From Megamonas sp. UBA1796 (GTDB lineage: Bacteria; Bacillota; Negativicutes; Selenomonadales; Selenomonadaceae), in contig DCFU01000031.1 in NCBI GenBank assembly GCA_002319795.1, positions 36,700-100,699 of the forward strand: a stretch of DNA of 64,000 nucleotides. The letters run 5' to 3'. Below, piece by piece: positions 8,010 through 15,829 of the stretch. Every line of letters starts with the position of its first letter. The stretch's first letter is position 1. A program made the position numbers and the translations under genes. The notes beneath the pieces were generated by a model. It had not been told where the DNA came from, did not search any database, and saw only the letters and a list, made by a program, of their open reading frames with translations.

Positions 8010-9425
8010 GTGGGAATTACAATGATTGTCATCAGCCTTGTTTTGCTGATGTATTTTGCTTATCGGGGTTATTCTATTATATTCATAGCACCTCTTTTTG
8101 CCGTAGTGGCGGCCATTGGAAGCGGGTATGCTTCTATGCCGGTCTATAGTGAAATTTATATGACAAAAGCGGCGGAATACATTAAGACGTATTATCCGGT
8201 ATTCCTGCTTGGTGCGGTTTTTGCCAAGCTCATGGAAGAGGGTGGCCTGGCGGCGTCCGTTGCTGATAAAATCGTTTCGGCGCTTGGCAGGGACAGGGCT
8301 GTGCTCGCAGTACTGCTGGGGTGCGGGGTTCTCACCTATGGGGGGCTCAGTGTTTTTGTCGTGGCGTTTGTCATGTACCCGTTTTCGGCGATTTTGTTCC
8401 GGGAGGCGGATATTCCCAAGAGGCTCCTGCCAGGTCTTTTGTGGATGGGAATCTTCACCTACAGCATGGTGGCAATTCCGGGAACACCACAGATACAGAA
8501 TATAATCCCCACATCGTTCTTCGGAACTACGACCTGGGCTGGCATGGGACTGGGACTTATTGGTGCGGTACTTTATTTTACGATTGCCTGGGGCTGGATC
8601 AGCTATCGGCATAAGAGCCTGCAACGGAAGGGCGAGGGCTATGGACGCCATTATCTCAATGAACCTGAAGCGTCCAAAGAAGCGCTGCCGGATTGGCGTC
8701 TCTCCGCGTTGCCGCTTTTCATGGTCATAGTATTGAATCTCGTAATCAGCAATCCGTTTCACTGGACATGGGCTTACCACTGGGCTGCGGACAGCCTGGA
8801 TTCCTTCATACCTCTTAAGTTGTCCTTACTGGCAGGCGGTGTCGATAAAGTACAGGCAATCTGGTCCATCAATGTGGCTCTGCTCCTGAGCAGCATAGCG
8901 GCGGCCTGGATTGGCAGGAAACGTTTGGCATTGAAGGGCGGGGTGGCTCATCCGGTGAATGCGGGAGCCATGGGGTCGGCGGGGGCGATACTCAATGTGG
9001 CTTCTGGTTACGCATTTGGCTGTGTTATAGCGGCTTTGCCGGCCTTTGAATCCATCCGGCAGATGCTGCTGCACCTGAGTATTGGCGACGGGCCTCTTTT
9101 GTCGGTCATCATCACGACGAATATCATGACAGGAGTTACAGGGTCCTCTTCGGGCGGCATGACGATTGCGCTTGGCATGCTGGGGCAGGAATGGCTGAAC
9201 TGGGCACAACAGCTTGGCATGTCGCCGGAGGTACTGCACCGTATCATCTGCATGGCCTCAGAATGTATTGATACCGTGCCGCAGTCCGGCGCACTGGTAA
9301 CACTTATGGCTGTATGCGGCCTCACACATCGTGAGTCCTATTATGATGTCTTGGTGCTCACGCTCCTGAAGACCATCGTAGTATTCCTTTGTTTGTTTAT
9401 TTATATGGCTACAGGGATTGTTTAG
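8010..9425 (+). CDS. GntP-family gluconate-type permease
   Basis: A highly hydrophobic protein of about 471 residues with roughly 12 membrane segments, resembling GntP-type gluconate/proton symporters (TYGGLSVFVVAFVMYPF, SGYAFGCVIAALPAF, TGVTGSSSGGMTIAL, CIDTVPQSGALVTL). The frame is open from 7908, but GGAG at 7998-8001 lies 8 nt before GTG 8010, and the first membrane helix follows at once, so I place the start there. It ends the iol operon and is followed by a strong terminator. Inositol carriers of iol operons are usually MFS or ABC systems, so the substrate may be an acidic or keto derivative rather than inositol itself. Confidence 0.82.
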   Translation: MGITMIVISLVLLMYFAYRGYSIIFIAPLFAVVAAIGSGYASMPVYSEIYMTKAAEYIKTYYPVFLLGAVFAKLMEEGGLAASVADKIVSALGRDRAVLAVLLGCGVLTYGGLSVFVVAFVMYPFSAILFREADIPKRLLPGLLWMGIFTYSMVAIPGTPQIQNIIPTSFFGTTTWAGMGLGLIGAVLYFTIAWGWISYRHKSLQRKGEGYGRHYLNEPEASKEALPDWRLSALPLFMVIVLNLVISNPFHWTWAYHWAADSLDSFIPLKLSLLAGGVDKVQAIWSINVALLLSSIAAAWIGRKRLALKGGVAHPVNAGAMGSAGAILNVASGYAFGCVIAALPAFESIRQMLLHLSIGDGPLLSVIITTNIMTGVTGSSSGGMTIALGMLGQEWLNWAQQLGMSPEVLHRIICMASECIDTVPQSGALVTLMAVCGLTHRESYYDVLVLTLLKTIVVFLCLFIYMATGIV

Positions 9426-9480
9426 GAAGATATAGGTTCGTGGAAGCAGCCGTATCGGGGCTATAAAAAAATATAGAAGG

Positions 9481-9526
9481 AAAAAATCGTCCATCGTGTT
9501 TTGTTATGCGATGGACGATTTTTTTT
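9481..9526 (+). terminator. Intrinsic terminator of the iol operon
   Basis: A perfect 16-bp stem (9481-9496 with 9509-9524) around a 12-nt loop, ending in a T tract. The A tract before the stem would also let it act on the other strand. Confidence 0.9.
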
Positions 9527-9620
9527 GCAGGGAACAGCGGCTGCTTGCAGCCTAGGATGCGGCGGTATACCAGAACCAATATGGACGATTCATGGGAATA
9601 AATGGGAAAATGCCAAAATG

Positions 9621-9665
9621 TTTGGTATAATAGTAATAACATATCGAAAATTTGATATAATAGTA
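9621..9665 (+). promoter_or_regulatory. Two near-identical -10-like elements exactly 30 nt apart
   Basis: TTTGGTATAATAGTA at 9621-9635 and TTTGATATAATAGTA at 9651-9665 differ at one position. Each contains a perfect TATAAT. They precede the sigma-54 activator gene start at 9690; I see no consensus -35 for either. Tandem promoters or a protein-binding direct repeat are both possible. Confidence 0.5.
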
Positions 9666-9689
9666 CCAGCTTATTATAGGGGTGATGCT

Positions 9690-11120
9690 ATGCGTAAAAT
9701 TTGTGCAGATGCCAGTCCGGATTTTTTATTGACCGCCATGGATGCCATACGGGACGGGATTGTTATTGTCGATGATATTTCCCGTATCATCTATGTGAAT
9801 GAAGCCTATACGCGCATATTGGAGGTCCCACGGGAAAAGGTGCTCCACCGGCTGGTCAGCGAGATTGAGCCCGGAGCTGTAATTTTGGATGCTTTGCGTG
9901 AAAAAAAGCCACGCTTTAATATGCTGGTGCAGGTCCAGACACGGGGGAAGCGAATCATGGTCAATATTACGCCGATCATACAGCAGGGCATACTCCGCGG
10001 GGCCGTTTCTATTTTCAAGGATATTACAGAGGTATCGCTGGTTACACAGGAACTGGAACGATTTAAACGACTGAGTCAGTCTATTTTTCAGTCCGTGTCT
10101 TCCCTGCAATCCGATTTGCCGCCGGAATTTTCCCATGTGATAGGACAGGATCCGGCTTTTTTACGCTGCCTGCAACTGGCACGGACCGTAGCTCCGACGG
10201 ATGCGACTGTGCTTATAGAAGGGGAAAGCGGCACAGGAAAGGAGGTCATCGTCAGGGCCATGCTGCGTCTTAGCGGCAGCAGGAAACAGCCCTTTGTGAA
10301 TGTCAACTGTTCAGCGATACCAGAAAATTTATTTGAAAGTGAATTTTTTGGTTATATGGGTGGTTCCTTTACCGGGGCAGCCAGGAACGGAAAAATCGGG
10401 AAATTTGAGCTGGCGGATAAAGGCACGATTTTCCTCGACGAAATTGGTGAAATGCCCATGTTCATGCAGGCCAAGCTTCTAAGGGCTCTGCAGTCGGGTG
10501 AAATACAGAAAATTGGCTCGAACCGTATCCATACGGTTGATGTACGTGTTATTGCGGCCACAAATCAGGAATTGAAGCAGATGGTACGCCAGGGAACTTT
10601 TCGCGAGGACCTGTATTTCCGCTTAAATACCTTCAACATCAAGCTGCCCGCTCTGCGTGACCGTGGTAAGGATATACTTTTTCTGGCAGAATTTTTCCTG
10701 AAGAAGTATGGCGAGAAATATCATAAACATACAGAACTGTCTTCTGAGGTCAAATGCCAACTGCTGCAATGCTCCTGGCTGGGCAATGTGCGTCAGCTTG
10801 AAAGCTGCATGGAGTATGCGGTGATTATGTGCGGGGGCAATGTGCTGACTTTGGCTGATTTGCCGGAGGACATACGGCATCCGCAGGAAGAAGCAGCTGT
10901 ACTGGAGAATAAAGAGAAAACTGCTGCTATACACAGCAGCGAGTCTCCTGTGGCCTTAAAAGACAGCATCTATCAGATGGAGAAGGAAAAAATGTGCGAG
11001 GCACTGCGGGAAACCTGCGGTAACAAAACCCAGGCGATGAGACGTTTGGGAATCAGCCGACGAACCTTTTATAAAAAGTGGAAGGCCTATGGTCTTGATA
11101 AAAATATGTATACAGAGTAG
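9690..11120 (+). CDS. Sigma-54-dependent activator with PAS sensor
   Basis: A 476-residue enhancer-binding protein: a PAS domain (about 10-125), an AAA+ sigma-54 interaction domain (about 150-380) and a C-terminal Fis-type helix-turn-helix (NKTQAMRRLGISRRTFYKKWKAYGL). Walker A reads GESGTGKE and Walker B GTIFLDEIGEM. The sigma-54 contact loop is GSFTGA rather than the usual GAFTGA. I chose ATG 9690, preceded by AGGGG at 7-nt spacing, over the open frame from 9501. It lies directly upstream of a -24/-12 promoter at 11266, so it almost certainly activates the AtuA/CoA-transferase operon. The PAS domain suggests a small-molecule signal. Confidence 0.93.
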   Translation: MRKICADASPDFLLTAMDAIRDGIVIVDDISRIIYVNEAYTRILEVPREKVLHRLVSEIEPGAVILDALREKKPRFNMLVQVQTRGKRIMVNITPIIQQGILRGAVSIFKDITEVSLVTQELERFKRLSQSIFQSVSSLQSDLPPEFSHVIGQDPAFLRCLQLARTVAPTDATVLIEGESGTGKEVIVRAMLRLSGSRKQPFVNVNCSAIPENLFESEFFGYMGGSFTGAARNGKIGKFELADKGTIFLDEIGEMPMFMQAKLLRALQSGEIQKIGSNRIHTVDVRVIAATNQELKQMVRQGTFREDLYFRLNTFNIKLPALRDRGKDILFLAEFFLKKYGEKYHKHTELSSEVKCQLLQCSWLGNVRQLESCMEYAVIMCGGNVLTLADLPEDIRHPQEEAAVLENKEKTAAIHSSESPVALKDSIYQMEKEKMCEALRETCGNKTQAMRRLGISRRTFYKKWKAYGLDKNMYTE

Positions 11121-11159
11121 ACATATTATATAGAGAAAGTAAACAAATCTCTTACCCGA

Positions 11160-11173
11160 TATACAGGTGTATA
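11160..11173. promoter_or_regulatory. Palindrome, candidate activator-binding site
   Basis: TATACAGGTGTATA is an inverted repeat (TATACA/TGTATA), about 93 nt upstream of the sigma-54 -24 element. A related palindrome, TGTATACA, lies at 11107-11114 in the last codons of the activator gene. Position and symmetry fit an upstream activating sequence for the adjacent activator. Confidence 0.45.
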
Positions 11174-11265
11174 CCTTGCGGGCAAGGGATTTATTTTTGC
11201 TTTCAGGGCAGGAAATACAGGGATTCCAGCTTATTGGAAAAATGAATCCATGCGTCTTTTACAGT

Positions 11266-11281
11266 TGGCATGATATTTGCA
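11266..11281 (+). promoter_or_regulatory. Sigma-54 (-24/-12) promoter
   Basis: TGGCATGATATTTGCA at 11266-11281 keeps the invariant GG (11267-11268) and GC (11279-11280) with exactly 10 nt between them. It leaves a leader of about 30 nt before ATG 11323, and the neighbouring gene encodes the matching activator class. Confidence 0.88.
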
Positions 11282-11322
11282 GTTCTGTAATATATAAAAC
11301 TTTTACGAAAAGGGGAAAGATT

Positions 11323-12681
11323 ATGAAAACTATTCGCATTGGCGGTGGTCAGGGATTTTGGGGAGATTTGAACGATGCCCCTGTTACCATGGCAAAGCAG
11401 GATTGTGTAGATTATATTGCCTGTGACTACCTGGCGGAGCTGACCTTATCCATTATGCGCCGTCAGCAGGAACGCAATCCGGAACGCGGCTATGCCAGGG
11501 ACTTTATAACAGCACTGAAGGAAATGCTCCCGGATTTAAAAGAAAAAGGCACCAAGGTCATCACGAATGCCGGCGGTATGAATGTGAAAGCCGCGGTCGA
11601 GGTGATCAAGCAGGCTGTAATGGAGAGCGGGCTGCATTTTAAAATCGGTTATGTACTGGGGGACGATGTCAAGGATCTTATTCCGAAGCTGCGTGCACAG
11701 GGCATATCTATGGAGCATATGGATACGGGTGAAAGCATTGACCGCATCCTGCCGAATATGGTCAATGCCAACGTATATTATGGTGTCGAGCCTATCCTGG
11801 AGTGCCTCGAAGGTGGAGCCGATATCATAATTCTTGGCCGCTCGACCGATACTGCCATGTTCGAAGCGCCGCTTATTTATGAGTTCGGCTGGAAAGAAGA
11901 CGATTGGACAGCCAAAGCCACAGGTATTCTCGCGGGACATTTGTGCGAATGCGGCGCGCAGGCAACTGGCGGCAATTATGATTATGACTGGCGCAATGTG
12001 CCGCGTCCGGAATTTCTGGGATATCCGATTGCGGAAATCAGTGAACCAGGGCGTCTCATCATGACCAAAACCCGTAATACGGGTGGGCTGGTGACACCGC
12101 AGTCCATTAAAGAACAGCTTATGTACGAAATTCATGATCCGTCAAAATATATTACACCGGATGTGGTGGCCGATTTCAGCAAGATCACGCTTAACGGTCT
12201 CGAGCAGGATCGGGTAGCTGTAAATGGGGTGACAGGACATCCGCGGCCGGATACGCTGAAGCTGTGTGTCGGTTATCTTGAAGGCTACCGCAATATAGCT
12301 TATCTGCCGTACAGCTGGCCGGATGCTTTGGAAAAAGCGAAAATGGCGGCACAGATTCTGGATAAGCGCATGGCAATGAAAGGGCTGAAGGCTATCCGTA
12401 CACGGGCCGACTATTTGGGACTCAATGCTCTTCATGGTCCGCTGGCGCCGGAGCTGCAGCAGGAATTGAATGAGGTTGTGCTGCGCTATGCTGTTATGAC
12501 GGAGACCCGGGCTGAGGCGCTGAAGCTTACGCCGGAGATTGCGCCGGTCAGCAACCTGAATGGTCCTGCGCAGGGATGCTTTTTTGGCGGACGCACCAGA
12601 CCAAGCGAGGTATTTGCTTTATGGCCTACCCTGATTCCGCGTGATGCTGTAAAATTGACAAGCTATGTTGAGGAGGTATAA
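11323..12681 (+). CDS. AtuA-like (DUF1446) acyl-CoA/carboxylate catabolism protein
   Basis: A 452-residue protein of the AtuA/DUF1446 family. The Gly-rich start IRIGGGQGFWGD, the segment TKVITNAGGMNVKAA and the later AIIL-GRSTDTAM-like motif (read as IIILGRSTDTAMF) are typical. AtuA is named from acyclic terpene catabolism in Pseudomonas, but the biochemical role of the family is poorly defined, so the exact reaction is not claimed. I chose ATG 11323 with AGGGGAAAG upstream, because the sigma-54 start lies between it and the earlier in-frame codons. It is the first gene of a four-gene unit with a small partner, a CoA transferase and a carboxylate carrier. Confidence 0.82.
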   Translation: MKTIRIGGGQGFWGDLNDAPVTMAKQDCVDYIACDYLAELTLSIMRRQQERNPERGYARDFITALKEMLPDLKEKGTKVITNAGGMNVKAAVEVIKQAVMESGLHFKIGYVLGDDVKDLIPKLRAQGISMEHMDTGESIDRILPNMVNANVYYGVEPILECLEGGADIIILGRSTDTAMFEAPLIYEFGWKEDDWTAKATGILAGHLCECGAQATGGNYDYDWRNVPRPEFLGYPIAEISEPGRLIMTKTRNTGGLVTPQSIKEQLMYEIHDPSKYITPDVVADFSKITLNGLEQDRVAVNGVTGHPRPDTLKLCVGYLEGYRNIAYLPYSWPDALEKAKMAAQILDKRMAMKGLKAIRTRADYLGLNALHGPLAPELQQELNEVVLRYAVMTETRAEALKLTPEIAPVSNLNGPAQGCFFGGRTRPSEVFALWPTLIPRDAVKLTSYVEEV

Positions 12682-12685
12682 GAAA

Positions 12686-13003
12686 ATGAAGGTTCAATTG
12701 AGAGAAATTGCCCATGGGCGCTGCGGCGACAAGAGCGATACATCAAATATCTGTATTTATGCACGTGAACATAAATACTATGCTGCCATGGAAAAACAAT
12801 TAACAGCCGAGGTGGTGCGTCATCATTTTGAGGGTCTTGTTTTCGGGGATGTCATCCGATATGATCTGCCGCAGCTTGATGGCTTTAACTTTGTAATGCA
12901 TCATGCTTTGGACGGCGGCGCTACGAGATCGCTGCGTCTGGATTCCCTGGGAAAATGTATGGAAGCAGCCTTGCTTCGTTTTGAAATAAAGATTGACGAA
13001 TAA
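12686..13003 (+). CDS. Small AtuA-associated protein (ferredoxin-like-fold domain)
   Basis: A 105-residue protein beginning MKVQLREIAHGRCGDKSD. This Gly-Asp-Lys-rich opening resembles the C-terminal domain fused to many longer AtuA proteins, so here the two halves appear as separate adjacent genes. ATG 12686 has AGGAGG 9 nt upstream and lies 4 nt after the AtuA stop. It probably forms a complex with the upstream protein (inference). No catalytic motif recognised. Confidence 0.75.
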   Translation: MKVQLREIAHGRCGDKSDTSNICIYAREHKYYAAMEKQLTAEVVRHHFEGLVFGDVIRYDLPQLDGFNFVMHHALDGGATRSLRLDSLGKCMEAALLRFEIKIDE

Positions 13004-13015
13004 GGAGACGAGATT

Positions 13016-14194
13016 ATGGGTAAGCCGTTAGAAGGAATTCGTGTGCTGGATTTGACGCGGGTCCTGTCCGGTCCTTACTGTACGATGATTTTAGCGGATA
13101 TGGGAGCTGAGGTCATAAAGATCGAAACACCGGGTAAGGGCGACGACAGCCGTACGTATCCACCATTTGACAGGGGCATCAGCGCCTATTATGCGAATCT
13201 GAACCGGAATAAAAAGAGCGTGGCGCTGAACCTTCGGGATGACAAGGCTAAAGAGGTATTGCGCAGCCTGATCAAGACCGCAGATGTTATTGTGGAGAAT
13301 TTTAAACCGGGAACCATGGATAAGATGGGTTTTGCCTATGATGTGGTCAAGGCACTGAACCCGCAAATCATATACGCATCTATATCGGGATTTGGACAAA
13401 CGGGACCGTATCGTCTGCTGCCTGGCTATGATGTTATAGCCCAGGCCATGAGCGGCATGATGAGCGTTACCGGTTGGCCGGATTCCCCGCCGACGAGAAC
13501 AGGTACGGCGATCGGCGATGTACTGGGCGGTTTGAACTGCTGTATTGGGATATTGGCGGCGCTGCAGGGCAGGAACAAGGAAAAGCATGGTGAGCGTATT
13601 GATGTCGGTTTGGTGGACGCTTCTGTGAGTGCCATGGAGACAATCACAGAGATCTATATGGTGGAAAACCGTATACCAAAACGTGCGGGAAACCGTTATG
13701 AATTCATTTATCCGTATGATTCGTTTGAGGCCGCAGATGGCTGGATTGTTATCGGTGTAGGGAATGATGCCATTTGGGAGCGGTTCTGCGAGGCCGTGGA
13801 ACATGCCGACTGGTTCGCTGAGCCGCGTTTTAAGCGCAATCGGGACCGTGTAGCGGCAAATGTGGAGCTTCATGCGCTGGTCACGGAATGGACGAAAACG
13901 CGCAAGGGCAAGGATATTATTGAACTGCTGCGCCAGCATAGTGTTCCCTGCGCGCCTATCCATACGATTGCCGATGTGGTAGCCGATGAGCATATTGCCG
14001 GAGCCAGAGAAATGATTTGTGAAATCGATCATCCGGTTGAAGGCAAGATGCGGATTACGGGCAATCCCGTGAAATTTACGGAAGCAGATCACGTCACATA
14101 TGCAAAAGCGCCGACGCTGGGCAAGGATACAAAAGAGATTCTACAGGATTTACTCCATATGGATGAGAAGGAAGCGGCGTATTTCCTGAAATAA
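13016..14194 (+). CDS. CaiB/BaiF family (class III) CoA transferase
   Basis: A 392-residue family III CoA transferase. The N terminus KPLEGIRVLDLTRVLSGPYC and the segment NLNRNKKSVALNL are characteristic. The catalytic aspartate is Asp168 in TGTAIGDVLGG, matching the active-site Asp of formyl-CoA transferase. It moves CoA between carboxylates, so in this operon it probably activates an acid imported by the CitMHS carrier as its CoA thioester, for the AtuA-like proteins to act on. Donor and acceptor cannot be read from sequence. It begins 12 nt after the small protein with an AAGGAG site. Confidence 0.92.
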   Translation: MGKPLEGIRVLDLTRVLSGPYCTMILADMGAEVIKIETPGKGDDSRTYPPFDRGISAYYANLNRNKKSVALNLRDDKAKEVLRSLIKTADVIVENFKPGTMDKMGFAYDVVKALNPQIIYASISGFGQTGPYRLLPGYDVIAQAMSGMMSVTGWPDSPPTRTGTAIGDVLGGLNCCIGILAALQGRNKEKHGERIDVGLVDASVSAMETITEIYMVENRIPKRAGNRYEFIYPYDSFEAADGWIVIGVGNDAIWERFCEAVEHADWFAEPRFKRNRDRVAANVELHALVTEWTKTRKGKDIIELLRQHSVPCAPIHTIADVVADEHIAGAREMICEIDHPVEGKMRITGNPVKFTEADHVTYAKAPTLGKDTKEILQDLLHMDEKEAAYFLK

Positions 14195-14344
14195 ATCCGG
14201 TTGTGTATTCGCACATAGCGCGTGCGTATTATCGCCAAATTTGTTATAAGTTTCACAGATGATGTGAATTTTTGTTTTGAGGATCGGATGTCATATACGG
14301 AATCAGACAATGTCTGGCACTATGGCTATAGGAGAGTGTATCGT

Positions 14345-15643
14345 ATGATAGCTTTGTTGGGATTCATTACGGTCAGCGCGGCCGTTATCTTAATCATGAA
14401 AAAGTGGATGGAGCCGGTACCGGCGCTTATCCTGGTACCGACCATAACCTCCCTGCTGGGAGGCTTTGGCTGGCAGACCGGAGATTTTATCTTGAAGGGT
14501 ATCAAGGACGTTGCACCGATGGGTACAATGTTTATTTTTGCAACCTTATTTTTTGGGATTATTATTGATGCAGGCACAATAAAGCCGATTATTCGTCTTA
14601 TTTTCCGTTTCGTTGGCAAGGATCCGGTGAAGATATGCATAGGCACGGGAATTTTGGCCATGTTGGTACACATGGACGGCAATGGAGCTGTAACCTTTCT
14701 GATCACAGTGCCGGCAATGCTGCCTTTGTTTGATGCGCTGGGCATGCGGCGGACTACGCTGGCCACTATTATTGCACTGAGTGCGGGGATCATGAACACA
14801 GAGCCCTGGGCGGGAACAGCGCAGCGATGCATGGTGGCGCTCAAACTCACCACAGCGGATTTGTGGACACCGCTGCTGGTTCCGCTGGCTGTCGGCGCAT
14901 TGTCTATTTTAGTCATTGACTACCGGCTTGGTGTCATGGAGCGCAAGAGAATTGGTGAGATCCAGCTGGCAGACAATATCGGCTTTCAGGATGATGTGCC
15001 GGAAGAAATGAAACGCTTTGAACGCCCAAAGCTGGCAAAATACAATATGATACTCGTATTGGTTACCATAGGTTCACTGATTTCCGGCAAGGTACCGCCG
15101 GTGGTCGCGTTCATGCTGGCGCTGTCGCTGGCGCTGTTGCTGAATTATCCAAAGGTACAGGACCAGAAGGATATCATGAATCTGCATGCGAAGCATGCGC
15201 TGCTTATGGCAGGTATTGTTTTTGCCACAGGCGCTCTCGTCGGCGTTATGAGCTCGACCGGCATGATTACAGCAATGGCACAGGCAATCGTATCCGTCGT
15301 ACCGGCTGCTTTCGGCAAGCACATTGCTTTGTTCGTAGGTATTATCGGTATGCCGGCCAGCCTCCTGTTTGATCCTTCCTCGTTCTATTTCGGCGTATTG
15401 CCGGTACTGGCAGAGGCAGGCGTAAGCTATGGAGTTCCTGCGGTGGAGGTAGCCAGGGCGGCTTTTTTAGGGCAGATGAATATGGGCTTCCCTATCAGTC
15501 CGCTGACAGGCGGAACCTTCCTGTTGGTGGCTTTGGCTGGAATTGATTTAGGCGAGCACCAAAAAAAGACCTTCCCTTATGCGTTTCTGGTAACGCTTAT
15601 CATGTTAGCCGTGTCGATTGCCATAGGGGTAGTTTCTGCATAA
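14345..15643 (+). CDS. CitMHS-family di/tricarboxylate transporter
   Basis: A 432-residue polytopic membrane protein of the citrate-metal:proton symporter family, with about 11-12 helices. Typical stretches are MLVHMDGNGAVTFLITVPAM, AGIMNTEPWAGTAQR and MNMGFPISPLTGGTFLLV. ATG 14345 has AGGAGAG 8 nt upstream; the frame open from 14222 lacks a ribosome site. It closes the sigma-54 operon and is followed by a terminator. A second member of the family is at 48887, also in a sigma-54 cluster. Substrate is likely a di- or tricarboxylate; which one is unknown. Confidence 0.88.
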   Translation: MIALLGFITVSAAVILIMKKWMEPVPALILVPTITSLLGGFGWQTGDFILKGIKDVAPMGTMFIFATLFFGIIIDAGTIKPIIRLIFRFVGKDPVKICIGTGILAMLVHMDGNGAVTFLITVPAMLPLFDALGMRRTTLATIIALSAGIMNTEPWAGTAQRCMVALKLTTADLWTPLLVPLAVGALSILVIDYRLGVMERKRIGEIQLADNIGFQDDVPEEMKRFERPKLAKYNMILVLVTIGSLISGKVPPVVAFMLALSLALLLNYPKVQDQKDIMNLHAKHALLMAGIVFATGALVGVMSSTGMITAMAQAIVSVVPAAFGKHIALFVGIIGMPASLLFDPSSFYFGVLPVLAEAGVSYGVPAVEVARAAFLGQMNMGFPISPLTGGTFLLVALAGIDLGEHQKKTFPYAFLVTLIMLAVSIAIGVVSA

Positions 15644-15658
15644 ATCTTGTAAAAATAG

Positions 15659-15700
15659 TTTGGGTGATATGCAAATAATATCACCCAAATTATTGTATTT
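15659..15700 (+). terminator. Intrinsic terminator after the sigma-54 operon
   Basis: TTTGGGTGATAT (15659-15670) pairs with ATATCACCCAAA (15678-15689), 12 bp with a 7-nt loop, followed by a T-rich stretch. Confidence 0.8.
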
Positions 15701-15829
15701 CGCAGGCAGAGCATTTTACCCTTACATAACACATGTTTGCGTGTATAATAAGAATATAATAGTATTTTGCAGGCAGGAGGCGTCTTGCACTTCCTGTACT
15801 TTTATATTCATTGATCATAGGGGGACGTT

